Positions 46,914-57,737 of a stretch of 64,000 bases of DNA are shown in pieces. Each line of letters opens with the position of its first letter. Position 1 is the stretch's first letter. This DNA comes from Williamwhitmania taraxaci (GTDB lineage Bacteria > Bacteroidota > Bacteroidia > Bacteroidales > Williamwhitmaniaceae). The notes under the pieces are model-generated. The model made no database searches. It was not told the DNA's origin and saw nothing but the letters and a program-made list of their open reading frames with translations. Made by a program: the position numbers and the translations under genes. The stretch covers positions 1 through 64,000 of the forward strand of contig NZ_FMYP01000005.1 of the NCBI RefSeq assembly GCF_900096565.1. Direction: 5' to 3'.

Positions 46914-47174
46914 ATGATTACTTTAGGTATTATTATGGAAGCGGCCGCCGCTGGTGCTGGTATTGCAAAACTTGGTGGTGCCATTGGTGCCGGTATTGCA
47001 GCTCTTGCTGCTGGTGTTGGAATCGGAAAAATTGGTGCATCTGCTCTCGAGGCAATTGCCCGTCAACCAGAAGCGATAAGCGATATTCGTTCCAATATGA
47101 TTCTTGCTGCTGCCCTTATTGAAGGTGTTGCGTTTTTTGCTATCATTATCTCCTTCTTAGCGCTTGTTCTTTAA
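46914..47174 (+). CDS. atpE: F-type ATP synthase subunit c
   Basis: An 86-residue hairpin of two membrane helices. First helix glycine/alanine-rich (GAIGAGIAALAAGVGIG), polar loop ARQPEA, second helix with the ion-binding Glu in AALIEGVAFFA. The residue after Glu is Gly, not Ser/Thr, which favours a proton ring rather than a sodium ring. ATG 46914 is chosen from the family start; upstream extension lies inside atpB. Confidence 0.95.
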   Translation: MITLGIIMEAAAAGAGIAKLGGAIGAGIAALAAGVGIGKIGASALEAIARQPEAISDIRSNMILAAALIEGVAFFAIIISFLALVL

Positions 47175-47191
47175 TTCAAAAAATCAAATAA

Positions 47192-47686
47192 ATGGAACTG
47201 CTAATCCCAGAAGTCGGGTTAATTTTTTGGATGCTCTTATCATTCTCCTTTTTGCTTTTTATTCTAGGAAAGTATGCTTGGCCTATAATATTAAGTTCGT
47301 TAAAGAAAAGAGAGGATTATATTAGAGAGTCTTTAATTACTGCCCATAAGGCACAAGATGATTACTACCGCTTGCAAAAGGATGGTTCCGAGATTTTGAA
47401 TAAAGCACGGGTTCAACAGGAAGAGATTCTTATGGAAGCGCGTAATCTTAAAGAGACCATGCTCGCCGATGCCAGAATTATTGCTCAAGAAGAAACGAAA
47501 CGGCAAATGGAATTGGCGAAAGTTCAAATACAGCTGGAGCGAGATCGTGCTCTTGCTGATCTGAAAAAGCAAGCAGCACTTCTTTCGGTTGATATAGCAG
47601 AGGAGATTTTGAAAAGGGAATTGGTCGACTCCAAGGAACAAGATCGATTAATTCAGCAGTTGTTGGACAACGTAAAGTTAAACTAG
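47192..47686 (+). CDS. atpF: F-type ATP synthase subunit b
   Basis: A 164-residue peripheral-stalk subunit with one N-terminal membrane helix (about 8-30) and a long charged helix (about 35-150). Length and position between atpE and atpH fit. Start 17 bases after atpE. Confidence 0.94.
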   Translation: MELLIPEVGLIFWMLLSFSFLLFILGKYAWPIILSSLKKREDYIRESLITAHKAQDDYYRLQKDGSEILNKARVQQEEILMEARNLKETMLADARIIAQEETKRQMELAKVQIQLERDRALADLKKQAALLSVDIAEEILKRELVDSKEQDRLIQQLLDNVKLN

Positions 47687-47689
47687 GCA

Positions 47690-48241
47690 ATGAACCACGG
47701 ACGCCTTCACGTAAAATATGCTAACGCTCTCTACGATTTTGCAGAGTCGTCTAATGCTATTCAGGTCGTTTATGAGGACATGAATAAGATTAATAATTTG
47801 CTTGCGACCTCTCCTGAATTACTTGAACTTTTAGATTCACCAGTAATCTATCCTACCCGAAAGAAAGAGTTAATAGATAAGCTATTTCTTGGTCGGTTGT
47901 CGGATGTTACTATTCGATATCTTCATTTTCTGGTTGACAAACACAGGGAAATGCACTTGAAGTACATCGCTATAACTTTTTTTCGAATTTACCGTGAGAA
48001 GATGGGTATCACTCGAGTAGAGTTTGTTTCTGCTTTGGAAGTCAGTGATACATTTAAGGTAACCATCAGGAAAGAGCTAGAAAAATCCATTTCTGGTGAA
48101 TTGGAACTGGTTTTTCAAACAAAAGCGGATCTAATCGGAGGATTTACGTTAGCCCTAAATGATAGTTTACTCGATGCCAGTGTTGCAACTAAATTGCGGC
48201 GCTTGAAAACAAAAGTTCAAGAATCTTACAATAGTCATTAA
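47690..48241 (+). CDS. atpH: F-type ATP synthase subunit delta
   Basis: A 183-residue soluble stalk subunit that links b to the alpha3beta3 head. N-terminal helical bundle (YANALYDFAESSNA) and C-terminal part (SGELELVFQTKADLIGGFTLAL) typical of OSCP/delta. Three bases after atpF. Confidence 0.94.
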   Translation: MNHGRLHVKYANALYDFAESSNAIQVVYEDMNKINNLLATSPELLELLDSPVIYPTRKKELIDKLFLGRLSDVTIRYLHFLVDKHREMHLKYIAITFFRIYREKMGITRVEFVSALEVSDTFKVTIRKELEKSISGELELVFQTKADLIGGFTLALNDSLLDASVATKLRRLKTKVQESYNSH

Positions 48242-48259
48242 ATAATTAATCATATAGCT

Positions 48260-49840
48260 ATGGCCGATATTAAGCCAGGTGAAATTGCTGAAATCCTAAA
48301 AATGGAACTTTCCGGCATGAGCGGAGTGGACCATTTTGAGGAGGTTGGGCGCGTTCTGCAGGTTGGTGACGGCATTGCCCGTTTGTATGGAATGTCCAAT
48401 GTTCGCTCGAATGAGTTAATTGAGTTCGAGAATGGCGTTCTCGGAATTGTGCTCAACCTTGAGGAGGATAATGTTGGTGTTGTACTTCTGGGTTCCTCCG
48501 AAAAAATTAAGGAAGGCTATACCGCAAAGGGTACTGGCCGTATTGCTTCCATTAATGTTGGAGAAGGATTACTGGGCCGGGTAATTAACACCATTGGTGA
48601 ACCGCTGGACGGAAAAGGCCCTATTCCTGGAGAACTTTTTGAAATGCCACTTGAGCGTAAAGCGCCAGGTGTTATTTTCAGACAACCTGTAAATGAGCCA
48701 CTACAAACGGGATTGATGGCAATTGACGCAATGTTTCCCATTGGAAGAGGTCAGCGCGAATTAATTATTGGTGATAGGCAAACGGGTAAAACTACCATTG
48801 CTATTGATACCATTATTAGTCAGCGGCAATTTTTTGAGCAGGGGAAGCCCGTTTACTGTATCTATGTTGCTATCGGACAAAAGAATAGTACTGTAGTTAA
48901 TATTGCTAAGACTCTGGAAGAACACGGTGCATTGGCATATACTACCATTGTTGCTGCTCCAGCCTCTGATCCAGCTGCACTCCAGTTTTATGCTCCTTTT
49001 GCAGGGGCCGCAATTGGTGAGTTCTTCCGAGACACTGGTCGCCCTGCACTTATCGTTTATGATGATTTATCGAAACAGGCTGTTGCATATCGCGAAGTTT
49101 CGTTACTCTTACGTCGTCCACCTGGACGCGAGGCTTATCCTGGCGATATATTTTACCTACATAGCCGCTTGCTCGAACGTGCTGCTAAGATTATTAATTC
49201 CGATGATATCGCTCGAAAAATGAACGATTTACCGGAGTCTATTAAACATTTAGTGAAAGGCGGCGGATCACTTACCGCACTTCCTGTTATTGAAACTCAG
49301 GCAGGTGATGTTTCTGCGTATATTCCCACAAACGTGATATCCATAACGGATGGGCAAATATTTTTGGAGTCGAACTTGTTCAATGCGGGTATTAGACCAG
49401 CTATCAACGTGGGCGTCTCTGTGTCGAGGGTAGGCGGTAATGCTCAGTTAAAATCGATGAAAAAAATCGCTGGTCCTCTTAAGATTGACCAAGCTCAGTA
49501 TAGAGAACTCGAGGCATTTTCGAAATTTGGTAGCGATTTAGATGCCTACACCATGTCTGTTCTCAATAAAGGTGCAAAAAATGTGGAACTCTTAAAGCAG
49601 GGACTGCATTCGCCAATGCCTGTAGCCGAGCAAATTGCCATTCTCTATTGCGGAACGAACGGACTGCTGAACGAGGTTCCTGTTGCTAAGGTGAAAGACT
49701 TTCAGCGTGCTTTTTTTGAAGTGCTTCATGCCAAGTATCCAGTTGAAATATTAGAGAAACTGCAGCAAGGCGTGATTAATGATGATATTTCATCAAAGTT
49801 GGGCGAAATTGCTGTCGAAATTGCTAAACGTTTTATTTAA
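48260..49840 (+). CDS. atpA: F-type ATP synthase subunit alpha
   Basis: A 526-residue head subunit with regulatory nucleotide site. Walker A GDRQTGKT, the family signature [14 protein letters not shown] and the C-terminal helical domain are present. Slightly longer than E. coli (513), mainly at the N-terminus. Confidence 0.98.
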   Translation: MADIKPGEIAEILKMELSGMSGVDHFEEVGRVLQVGDGIARLYGMSNVRSNELIEFENGVLGIVLNLEEDNVGVVLLGSSEKIKEGYTAKGTGRIASINVGEGLLGRVINTIGEPLDGKGPIPGELFEMPLERKAPGVIFRQPVNEPLQTGLMAIDAMFPIGRGQRELIIGDRQTGKTTIAIDTIISQRQFFEQGKPVYCIYVAIGQKNSTVVNIAKTLEEHGALAYTTIVAAPASDPAALQFYAPFAGAAIGEFFRDTGRPALIVYDDLSKQAVAYREVSLLLRRPPGREAYPGDIFYLHSRLLERAAKIINSDDIARKMNDLPESIKHLVKGGGSLTALPVIETQAGDVSAYIPTNVISITDGQIFLESNLFNAGIRPAINVGVSVSRVGGNAQLKSMKKIAGPLKIDQAQYRELEAFSKFGSDLDAYTMSVLNKGAKNVELLKQGLHSPMPVAEQIAILYCGTNGLLNEVPVAKVKDFQRAFFEVLHAKYPVEILEKLQQGVINDDISSKLGEIAVEIAKRFI

Positions 49841-49855
49841 TCTAAGCGAATAAAG

Positions 49856-50731
49856 ATGGCCTCTCTTAAGGAGTTAAGAAATCGAATCACTTCGGTTACT
49901 TCTACAAGAAAGATTACAAGTGCCATGAAAATGGTTTCTGCTGCAAAGTTAAAGCGAGCACAGGATGCTATTTATAGGATGCGACCATACAGTTCTAAGT
50001 TAAATACCATGGTTAGTAACCTTACTATGGATTCTATGGTTTTTTCTGAACTTGCATTGGCAAAGGTTTCGGTACCTCGAAATGTCACCCTTGTAATTTA
50101 TTCTGCTAACGGAAGTTTGTGCGGTGCGTTCAATAGTAATATTCTTAAACTCGCGGAAGCAACTATGGACGAGTATCGGAACGCTTATCCAGAAGTTACC
50201 TTCTCCTTGCTTGTTTTCGGAAAACGAGGGTATGAGTATTTTATTAAGCGCAATTTCCACGCTTCTGGACCCTACAAAAGCTTGGTTGACAAGCCCAATT
50301 TAGATGTGCTGTCGGCTTTGACTAGTGGGCTTATACAATCGTTCATTAGTGATCATACCCAACGGGTCGAAATTATTTATAATGAGTTTGTAAGTGCAGG
50401 TGTTCAGCGACCCAAACGAGAGGTTATTCTTCCCTTTAGCAAAACTAAATCAGAAAGTCAGTATGAATTAGGGTATATTTTTGAACCATCGGTTGAATTA
50501 TTACTTGAAAAAATAGTGCCTAAGTCATTGAAAATAAAGATGTATTCTGCGTTACTTGAATCTGTTGCTGCCGAACAAGGTGCTCGCACTACAGCAATGC
50601 ATGTGGCAACAGAGAATGCGTCTGACTTAATTGGGACGCTTAGTCTTCAGTATAATAAGGCGCGACAATCGGCCATTACGAATGAAATTTTGGAGATTAC
50701 GACAGGGGCTGAAGCCCAGAAATCAAAATAA
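49856..50731 (+). CDS. atpG: F-type ATP synthase subunit gamma
   Basis: A 291-residue rotor subunit. N-terminal helix LKELRNRITSVTSTRKITSAMKMVSAAKL (in part) and C-terminal helix SAAEQGARTTAMHVATENA-like segment form the shaft. Last gene of the first atp block; a bidirectional terminator follows. Confidence 0.96.
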   Translation: MASLKELRNRITSVTSTRKITSAMKMVSAAKLKRAQDAIYRMRPYSSKLNTMVSNLTMDSMVFSELALAKVSVPRNVTLVIYSANGSLCGAFNSNILKLAEATMDEYRNAYPEVTFSLLVFGKRGYEYFIKRNFHASGPYKSLVDKPNLDVLSALTSGLIQSFISDHTQRVEIIYNEFVSAGVQRPKREVILPFSKTKSESQYELGYIFEPSVELLLEKIVPKSLKIKMYSALLESVAAEQGARTTAMHVATENASDLIGTLSLQYNKARQSAITNEILEITTGAEAQKSK

Positions 50732-50736
50732 AAAAA

Positions 50737-50759
50737 AGCGCCTAAATGGCGCTTTTTTT
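50737..50759. terminator. Bidirectional terminator between atpG and the Na/Pi gene
   Basis: AGCGCC (50737-50742), 5-base loop, GGCGCT (50748-50753), with an A run before and a T run after. Confidence 0.92.
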
Positions 50760-52488
50760 AATTAGTAAACTTACCACTCAGGGCCTTCTCGTAGGGAATA
50801 GGTTTAATCTCGAAAATATCCTCGGATATGTCTATCGTATAATCGCCAAGTTTCTCCGCCTCACAAAACAGGTCGCTATAGATTACTCCAGCGAGGTATT
50901 TATACTTACTGCTCTCCACATTCTTTATGTGCTCCTCGCGGAGGGCATTCCTAAGGTTGTTAATCCTTTCCTCGATCTCTTTAGCTTGGTTTAAGGCAAT
51001 TTTACCATAGCCTATTTCAATATTCTCAATCATGGTGTCCAATGCCTCATCTACTAGGTCGAACATTTTGTTGATGTTATCCCTGAGTTCTTGTTGAAAC
51101 CATATGCTGTTTTGTTTTTTTCGTTCCAAGGTCTTGGCCAAATTATAGCAGCAATCGGCAATACTCTCAATATTGCTAATAACTTTTAGCATGGCATGAA
51201 CGCGTTTGGATCCTTCTTCACTCAAATCACCTTCGGCAACCTGGGTTAGATAGGTGGCTATTTCTTGTTCTACTCTGTCGCTAATATCTTCGTATTTCCG
51301 AATTCGCTCAAAATTTTGTTCAAATACTTTATTGTTTGTTTCGTTGAATAGTTCTTTTACGAAATAAAACATCCTCTTTGTTCGCGTTGCGTAGGTGATT
51401 ATTTCTTTCTTTGCCTGGAGTAGAGATAACTCCGATGTAGAAAGAAGTCCAAATTCGATGTGCTTAAGCCGATAGTTTTCTTCCTCTTCCTCTTTTGCTG
51501 GTACCATTTTGGTGACAATCTTGACAATTAGTCCCGTAAAATTCATTAATACGAGAGTGTTGGTGATATTAAATAGACTATGGAAGAGTGATAATGCTAC
51601 CGGAATTGAACCAACAGCAATGAAGGGTGATGGCTGCCCCATCTTAAGCATTATGTATTCAACCATTAGCACAAATGGCTTAAATACTATCATCATCCAA
51701 AGAACACCCATCACGTTAAAAATTGTGTGGGCTCGTGCAGCACGCCGGGCCGAAACGTTAGCCACCATAGCCGCTAAGTTTGCGGTAATGGTCGTTCCAA
51801 TATTCTCTCCGAGGATCATTGCTGCTGCATTTTCGAACGAAATCCATCCGTTTGCGCACATGACTAGCGTTACAGCTACCGTAGCGCTCGAGGACTGGAT
51901 AATAACTGTAAGAACGGATCCAATTCCCACAAAAATTAGCAGCGAGAGAAATCCGAGATTCGAGAAATCTTTTATAAATGAGAGAACTGCGGGGTTACTA
52001 TCAATAGAGGGAACTGAATCTTTAAGAAAGTCGAGACCAATAAAGAGTAATGCAAAACCTGCAATTAATTCACCAGTAGCTTTAAAGTTATGATTCTTGG
52101 AGAAGAGAAGCGGGAAACTTATTCCAATAAGTGGAAGTGCGAGTGTGGCCATGTCGACCTTAAAACCTAGTAGTGAAATAATCCAAGCGGTAATGGTGGT
52201 TCCGATGTTGGCGCCCATAATTACTCCCACCGATTGTGTTAGGTTCATTAACCCTGCGTTAACAAAACTAACGACCATCACCGTTGTTGCCGATGAGGAT
52301 TGAATTATTCCTGTAACTAGGGCTCCAGTCAAAATTCTTGTGGCCTTATTTTTAGTCATTGCGGCCAAAATCGAACGCATTTTGTCCCCGGCCACTTTTT
52401 GAAGGGATTCACTCATCAGCTTCATGCCATAGAGGAATAGACCCAGCGAACCTAAAAGGGTTAACGTGCCTAGAATTACATCGCTCAT
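50758..52488 (-). CDS. Na+/phosphate cotransporter with PhoU-like domain
   Basis: A 576-residue protein. The first 320 residues are the NptA/PNaS transporter with two inverted repeats (TGIIQSSSATTVMVVSFVNAGLM and TVIIQSSSATVAVTLVMCANGW; note the paired QSSSAT motifs). The last 220 residues are a cytoplasmic PhoU-like helical bundle. It would move phosphate in or out with sodium. It lies inverted between the two atp blocks; phosphate is an ATP synthase substrate, but a functional link is speculation. Confidence 0.93.
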   Translation of the reverse strand: MSDVILGTLTLLGSLGLFLYGMKLMSESLQKVAGDKMRSILAAMTKNKATRILTGALVTGIIQSSSATTVMVVSFVNAGLMNLTQSVGVIMGANIGTTITAWIISLLGFKVDMATLALPLIGISFPLLFSKNHNFKATGELIAGFALLFIGLDFLKDSVPSIDSNPAVLSFIKDFSNLGFLSLLIFVGIGSVLTVIIQSSSATVAVTLVMCANGWISFENAAAMILGENIGTTITANLAAMVANVSARRAARAHTIFNVMGVLWMMIVFKPFVLMVEYIMLKMGQPSPFIAVGSIPVALSLFHSLFNITNTLVLMNFTGLIVKIVTKMVPAKEEEEENYRLKHIEFGLLSTSELSLLQAKKEIITYATRTKRMFYFVKELFNETNNKVFEQNFERIRKYEDISDRVEQEIATYLTQVAEGDLSEEGSKRVHAMLKVISNIESIADCCYNLAKTLERKKQNSIWFQQELRDNINKMFDLVDEALDTMIENIEIGYGKIALNQAKEIEERINNLRNALREEHIKNVESSKYKYLAGVIYSDLFCEAEKLGDYTIDISEDIFEIKPIPYEKALSGKFTN

Positions 52489-52513
52489 CTGTTTTGTCTA
52501 AGGAATTTTGGGT

Positions 52514-52521
52514 CAAAAATA
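52514..52521 (-). promoter_or_regulatory. -7 box for the Na/Pi cotransporter gene
   Basis: Reads TATTTTTG on the - strand, 26 bases upstream of the start at 52488. Confidence 0.45.
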
Positions 52522-52766
52522 GAAAAAATACCCTTGCTAGACCTATGTTCTAGTTCATAAAGGTGTTTTTACTGGTTTTAATACAATCATCTTTATGTTT
52601 TTCGTTTCTTTGTACTCTATGATTTCTCTTGAGCGGATTTTTTGTCTTCGGTCATAGCAATTAAGCCGTATAATTATTGAATCCTACAAATATAAGGGGA
52701 AACACTAGTTACGTTTCCGATATATAGAAAACAATGATTGGTCTTTCACGTTAATAGAGATTTAGG

Positions 52767-53741
52767 ATGTATTCTTCAGAAGATTTGCAATCAATTGCGG
52801 AGAAGGGACTCATTGAGGTTGAATTAAACCGAGAACCCAACGAACTTTTTGCTCCCTTGCGTTATTTCCTTTCGGCTGGTGGGAAGAGGATAAGACCTAT
52901 AATAACGTTGATGTCGTGCAATGTATTTTGCGATAATATTCAATCGGCGGTTGCCCCAGCAATTGCACTTGAGTTATTCCATAACTTTACGCTCATCCAC
53001 GACGATATTATGGATAACGCCGATGTTCGAAGAAATCTCGAAACCGTTCATAAAAAATGGGACTCGAACACGGCCATTCTTTCGGGCGATGCATTGATGG
53101 TGGTTGCTTACGAAATGCTACAGAAATCTGACAAGGATAAAGTTGTACAAATTCTTGCTGTTTTTAATCAGGTAGCCTTGGAGGTATGCCAAGGTCAACA
53201 GATGGACATGAATTTTGAAAGGTCGAACTTCGTTACAGAAGAAGAGTATTTGAGAATGGTTGAGCTAAAGACTGCTGCGCTGCTTTCCGGCTGTACCAAA
53301 ATAGGCGCAATATGTGGTGGCGCCAGCGAACCTGATCAAGCGAATATGGATCGGTTTGCCCGAAATCTAGGAATTGCATTCCAACTGCAAGACGATTTAC
53401 TCGATTCCTTTGGAGATATTTCAAAATTTGGGAAAAAAATTGGTGGCGATATTGTGGCGAATAAAAAGACATACCTTTTGATAACTGCTCTAAAAAGGGC
53501 TCAAGGAAATCAGCTGGAGTTGCTAAACGGCTATTTAAATATGGGAACCGCAGACCCTGATCGTAAAATACAAGGAATTATAGCAATATACAACGATCTT
53601 AAGGTTAGAGAAGCTACCGAGTTAATCGTGGAAGACTATTTCGCTAGGGCTTTTAAGTATTTGCGCTGCGTAAATCAACCAATAGAGCGGCTAGTCGAAA
53701 TAGAGCAATTGGCTATAAAAATGATGAGTCGCAACAGTTAA
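52767..53741 (+). CDS. Polyprenyl (isoprenyl) diphosphate synthase
   Basis: A 324-residue trans-isoprenyl synthase. GGKRIRP, first Asp-rich motif DDIMD (FTLIHDDIMD) and second QLQDDLLD are intact. A Phe lies five residues before the first Asp-rich motif, a position where bulky residues limit the product to about C15-C20, so FPP or GGPP is more likely than a long quinone chain; this is inference. Alone between the Na/Pi gene and atpD. Confidence 0.92.
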   Translation: MYSSEDLQSIAEKGLIEVELNREPNELFAPLRYFLSAGGKRIRPIITLMSCNVFCDNIQSAVAPAIALELFHNFTLIHDDIMDNADVRRNLETVHKKWDSNTAILSGDALMVVAYEMLQKSDKDKVVQILAVFNQVALEVCQGQQMDMNFERSNFVTEEEYLRMVELKTAALLSGCTKIGAICGGASEPDQANMDRFARNLGIAFQLQDDLLDSFGDISKFGKKIGGDIVANKKTYLLITALKRAQGNQLELLNGYLNMGTADPDRKIQGIIAIYNDLKVREATELIVEDYFARAFKYLRCVNQPIERLVEIEQLAIKMMSRNS

Positions 53742-53779
53742 TTTTGTTGTTTTTAGAATTATCGGTTGTTTTTTTGTTT

Positions 53780-53787
53780 TACATTTG
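53780..53787 (+). promoter_or_regulatory. -7 box for atpDC
   Basis: TACATTTG (TAnnTTTG), 39 bases before the atpD start; a purine-rich GGAGGGA follows it. Confidence 0.5.
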
Positions 53788-53811
53788 CAAGGAGGGATTT
53801 ATTTCCCATAA

Positions 53812-55326
<1,515 letters not shown>

Positions 55327-55338
55327 TACCTGTAGTAA

Positions 55339-55587
55339 ATGTTTGTAGAACTAATTTCACCCGATAAAGTATATTTTTCAGGGGAGTGTATAATGGTCCG
55401 ATTGCCGGGAGAGAAAGGTTCTTTTTCGGTTCTCGATAACCATGCACCAATCATATCTTCACTAGAAGGTGGTGTGGTTAAAATTACCCTTAAGGATGAG
55501 TTTTTAATTTTTGACGTTGATTCAGGTTACGTAGAAGTTAAGGACAATCGGGTTACTATATGTGGTGATAAGGTTGTAAAGATATAA
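55339..55587 (+). CDS. atpC: F-type ATP synthase subunit epsilon (short form)
   Basis: An 82-residue protein containing only the N-terminal beta-sandwich (MFVELISPDKVYFSGE ... FSVLDNHAPIISSLEGG). The C-terminal helical inhibitor domain of E. coli epsilon (139 residues) is missing, as in other Bacteroidota, so the epsilon brake on ATP hydrolysis is probably absent. Directly after atpD. Confidence 0.92.
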   Translation: MFVELISPDKVYFSGECIMVRLPGEKGSFSVLDNHAPIISSLEGGVVKITLKDEFLIFDVDSGYVEVKDNRVTICGDKVVKI

Positions 55588-55589
55588 CT

Positions 55590-56318
55590 ATGAAGTTCTT
55601 CCTAGTAGTATTTGCAATGTGGTTGACATTCATTACCAGCTTTGGACAGCAAAGAGTTACCTACAAGGCTGTTGATGGTTTGCAAGTTACGGCCGATCTA
55701 TACTTAGGAAAACCCGATTCTCCATTCATTATACTGCTACATCAAGCGGGTTATAGCCGAGGAGAATATAATGAAATTGCACCTAGGCTTATTAACTTGG
55801 GTTATAGTTGTCTTGCTGTTGATTTACGTTCGGGTAAAGAGGTGAACTTTATAGTAAACGAAACTGCTAAAAAGGCAAACGAACAAGATTATTCTGTAAA
55901 CTATATTGATGCTATTCCCGATATTCTTGCCTCCATCGATTATGCTCGGGCTTTAGTTAAGAAACCTGTCATTCTTTTTGGTTCAAGTTATAGCGCTTCT
56001 CTTTGCTTATTAGTGGCCTCTGAATCGGTTAAGGTTGGCGGTGTTATCGCTTGTTCTCCAGGAGAATACTTTGGCGACACCTCATTTGTAAAGAATCGAA
56101 TCAATCTTCCCAAAAAATCCGTTTTTGTTTGTGGCTCGAAACTTGAGATGCCCGATATTAAAAAATTGGTCTCAAATATTCCAATCAAAAATATTATCGT
56201 TGCTGATCCAGGCAAGTATAGCGGCACGCACGGGGCCTCTACTTTCTGGTCAAGTAAACCCGAAAGTAAAGAGATGTGGCTTGCACTTACCCTGTTTTTC
56301 AGTAGACTTCCAAAGTAG
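55590..56318 (+). CDS. Exported alpha/beta hydrolase (dienelactone hydrolase-like)
   Basis: A 242-residue protein with a signal peptide (about 1-19, ending SFGQ). Nucleophile Ser in GSSYSA, an Asp later in the fold and His in GTHGAST form a likely triad. The substrate is unknown. It starts 2 bases after atpC, so it is carried on the atpDC transcript. Confidence 0.82.
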   Translation: MKFFLVVFAMWLTFITSFGQQRVTYKAVDGLQVTADLYLGKPDSPFIILLHQAGYSRGEYNEIAPRLINLGYSCLAVDLRSGKEVNFIVNETAKKANEQDYSVNYIDAIPDILASIDYARALVKKPVILFGSSYSASLCLLVASESVKVGGVIACSPGEYFGDTSFVKNRINLPKKSVFVCGSKLEMPDIKKLVSNIPIKNIIVADPGKYSGTHGASTFWSSKPESKEMWLALTLFFSRLPK

Positions 56319-56323
56319 AATTT

Positions 56324-57313
56324 ATGGCTAAATTTCTGATCATTCGCTTTAGCTCTATAGGCGATATAGTGCTGACTACACCTATCGTGCGCGCTATAAA
56401 AACACGATACCCCGATGCAGAGGTTCATTACGTAACAAAAAAGGGTTTTTATGACATTATTCGGTATAGTCCCTATATCGATAAAATACACTTGTTGGAT
56501 GGCACCCTCTCAGCGCTGGTTACATCATTGAAACAGGAGAAATTTGATTATATCATCGATCTGCATCACAATTTACGATCGCTAATCATTAAACTTAGGC
56601 TGTTTGGAGTAAAAGCGTATAGTTTTCCGAAGCTTAATTTTGCAAAATGGCTTCTGGTTAGGCTGAAATGGAATGTTATGCCCGATATTCATATCGTGGA
56701 TCGATATTTTAAGACTTTGGCGAAGCTGGATTTGAAAAATGATGCGAGTGGCTTGGATTTCTTTCTTCCTGAGGAGGATGTTTTCCCCACAGAAAAACTG
56801 CCAAATTTTTTTAATGAGCCCTATATTGCTCTCGTTATAGGGGCAAAGCATTATACAAAGAGAATTCCTACCGAACGTGTTATTGAACTGTCTAAGAAAC
56901 TGATATTCCCAATTGTAATTCTGGGCGGACCAGAAGAGAGTGATCAAGGAAATTTTATTGCAAAAAAATCAGGCCTCCACGTATTTAATGCCTGTGGAAA
57001 ACTCTCGCTTCTCGAGAGTGCGGCAGTAATTCAAAAGGCTAAGCTGGTTATCTCTTCCGATACAGGTCTTATGCATATTGCCTCAGCATACAAGCGCGAC
57101 ATATTCTCTGTGTGGGGAAATACAACACCTAATTTTGGAATGTATCCCTACATGCCAGGAAGTCGAAGCAAAATATTCGAGGTTATTCCGCTTTCGTGCC
57201 GACCATGTTCTAAAATAGGATTTGATTCATGTCCAAAGAAACACTTTAAATGCATGCAGGATATACCATATCACCAAATAATTATAGATTCAAAAGAAAT
57301 CATGAAAGTGTAA
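56324..57313 (+). CDS. Glycosyltransferase family 9 (heptosyltransferase-like)
   Basis: A 329-residue GT9 enzyme with FLIIRFSSIGDIVLTTPIVRAIK at the N-terminus, the middle LGGPEE and the sugar-nucleotide binding SSDTGLMHIASAYKRD. It would add a heptose or similar sugar to the LPS core. Six bases after the hydrolase gene. Confidence 0.92.
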   Translation: MAKFLIIRFSSIGDIVLTTPIVRAIKTRYPDAEVHYVTKKGFYDIIRYSPYIDKIHLLDGTLSALVTSLKQEKFDYIIDLHHNLRSLIIKLRLFGVKAYSFPKLNFAKWLLVRLKWNVMPDIHIVDRYFKTLAKLDLKNDASGLDFFLPEEDVFPTEKLPNFFNEPYIALVIGAKHYTKRIPTERVIELSKKLIFPIVILGGPEESDQGNFIAKKSGLHVFNACGKLSLLESAAVIQKAKLVISSDTGLMHIASAYKRDIFSVWGNTTPNFGMYPYMPGSRSKIFEVIPLSCRPCSKIGFDSCPKKHFKCMQDIPYHQIIIDSKEIMKV

Positions 57314-57711
57314 TGAACTTTCTGAATTTAAGGTAACCTTGCTTTCCCTTACCCTCAATTGTACCGTTTTCGGTTTATGCTTTTTAACGTGAAGGAGTTC
57401 TCGCTTAGAGGTTTCCGTTGAATTTGTGAGTTGCATTTCTAGAATTTATCGCCAAAATTTTCCCGTAATTATTTTCTTTTTTGTTTTCAATGGCAGTATG
57501 ATGCGTTAGTTGTGTATTTCTTTTCTAAGTCCATTTTCATTGGCGTAATATTTGTTTGTAAGCGTTATGTTTTCAGTCCATATTGGTCATTGTTGAACTA
57601 ACCGTTGGGTTTGTGTGCTAGCGAGCAATATTACCCGACACTTCGCGGTGGCTTGTTTTTAGGCTTTTATAACATCGGTTGGATTCTGTAATGAAAATAC
57701 CTTTAAATGAG
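57314..57711. other. Gene-free stretch between the GT9 and U32 genes
   Basis: About 400 bases, with no supported gene and no clear hairpin. The U32 promoter is at its right end. Confidence 0.45.
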
Positions 57712-57719
57712 TATTTTTG
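57712..57719 (+). promoter_or_regulatory. -7 box for the U32 gene
   Basis: TATTTTTG (TAnnTTTG), 18 bases before the ATG at 57738; expected leader only about 12 bases. Confidence 0.45.
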
Positions 57720-57737
57720 CCCCGTTAAATTATCTAC

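Noticed and set aside
51509-52093. 194-residue open frame on the + strand
   Set aside because: Antisense to the Na/Pi cotransporter; no start signal or family motif.
55988-56491. 167-residue open frame on the - strand
   Set aside because: Opposite the alpha/beta hydrolase and GT9 genes, both of which have good motifs.
57314-57711. tRNA or small RNA in the large gap
   Set aside because: No cloverleaf, T-loop consensus or strong hairpin with T run was seen.
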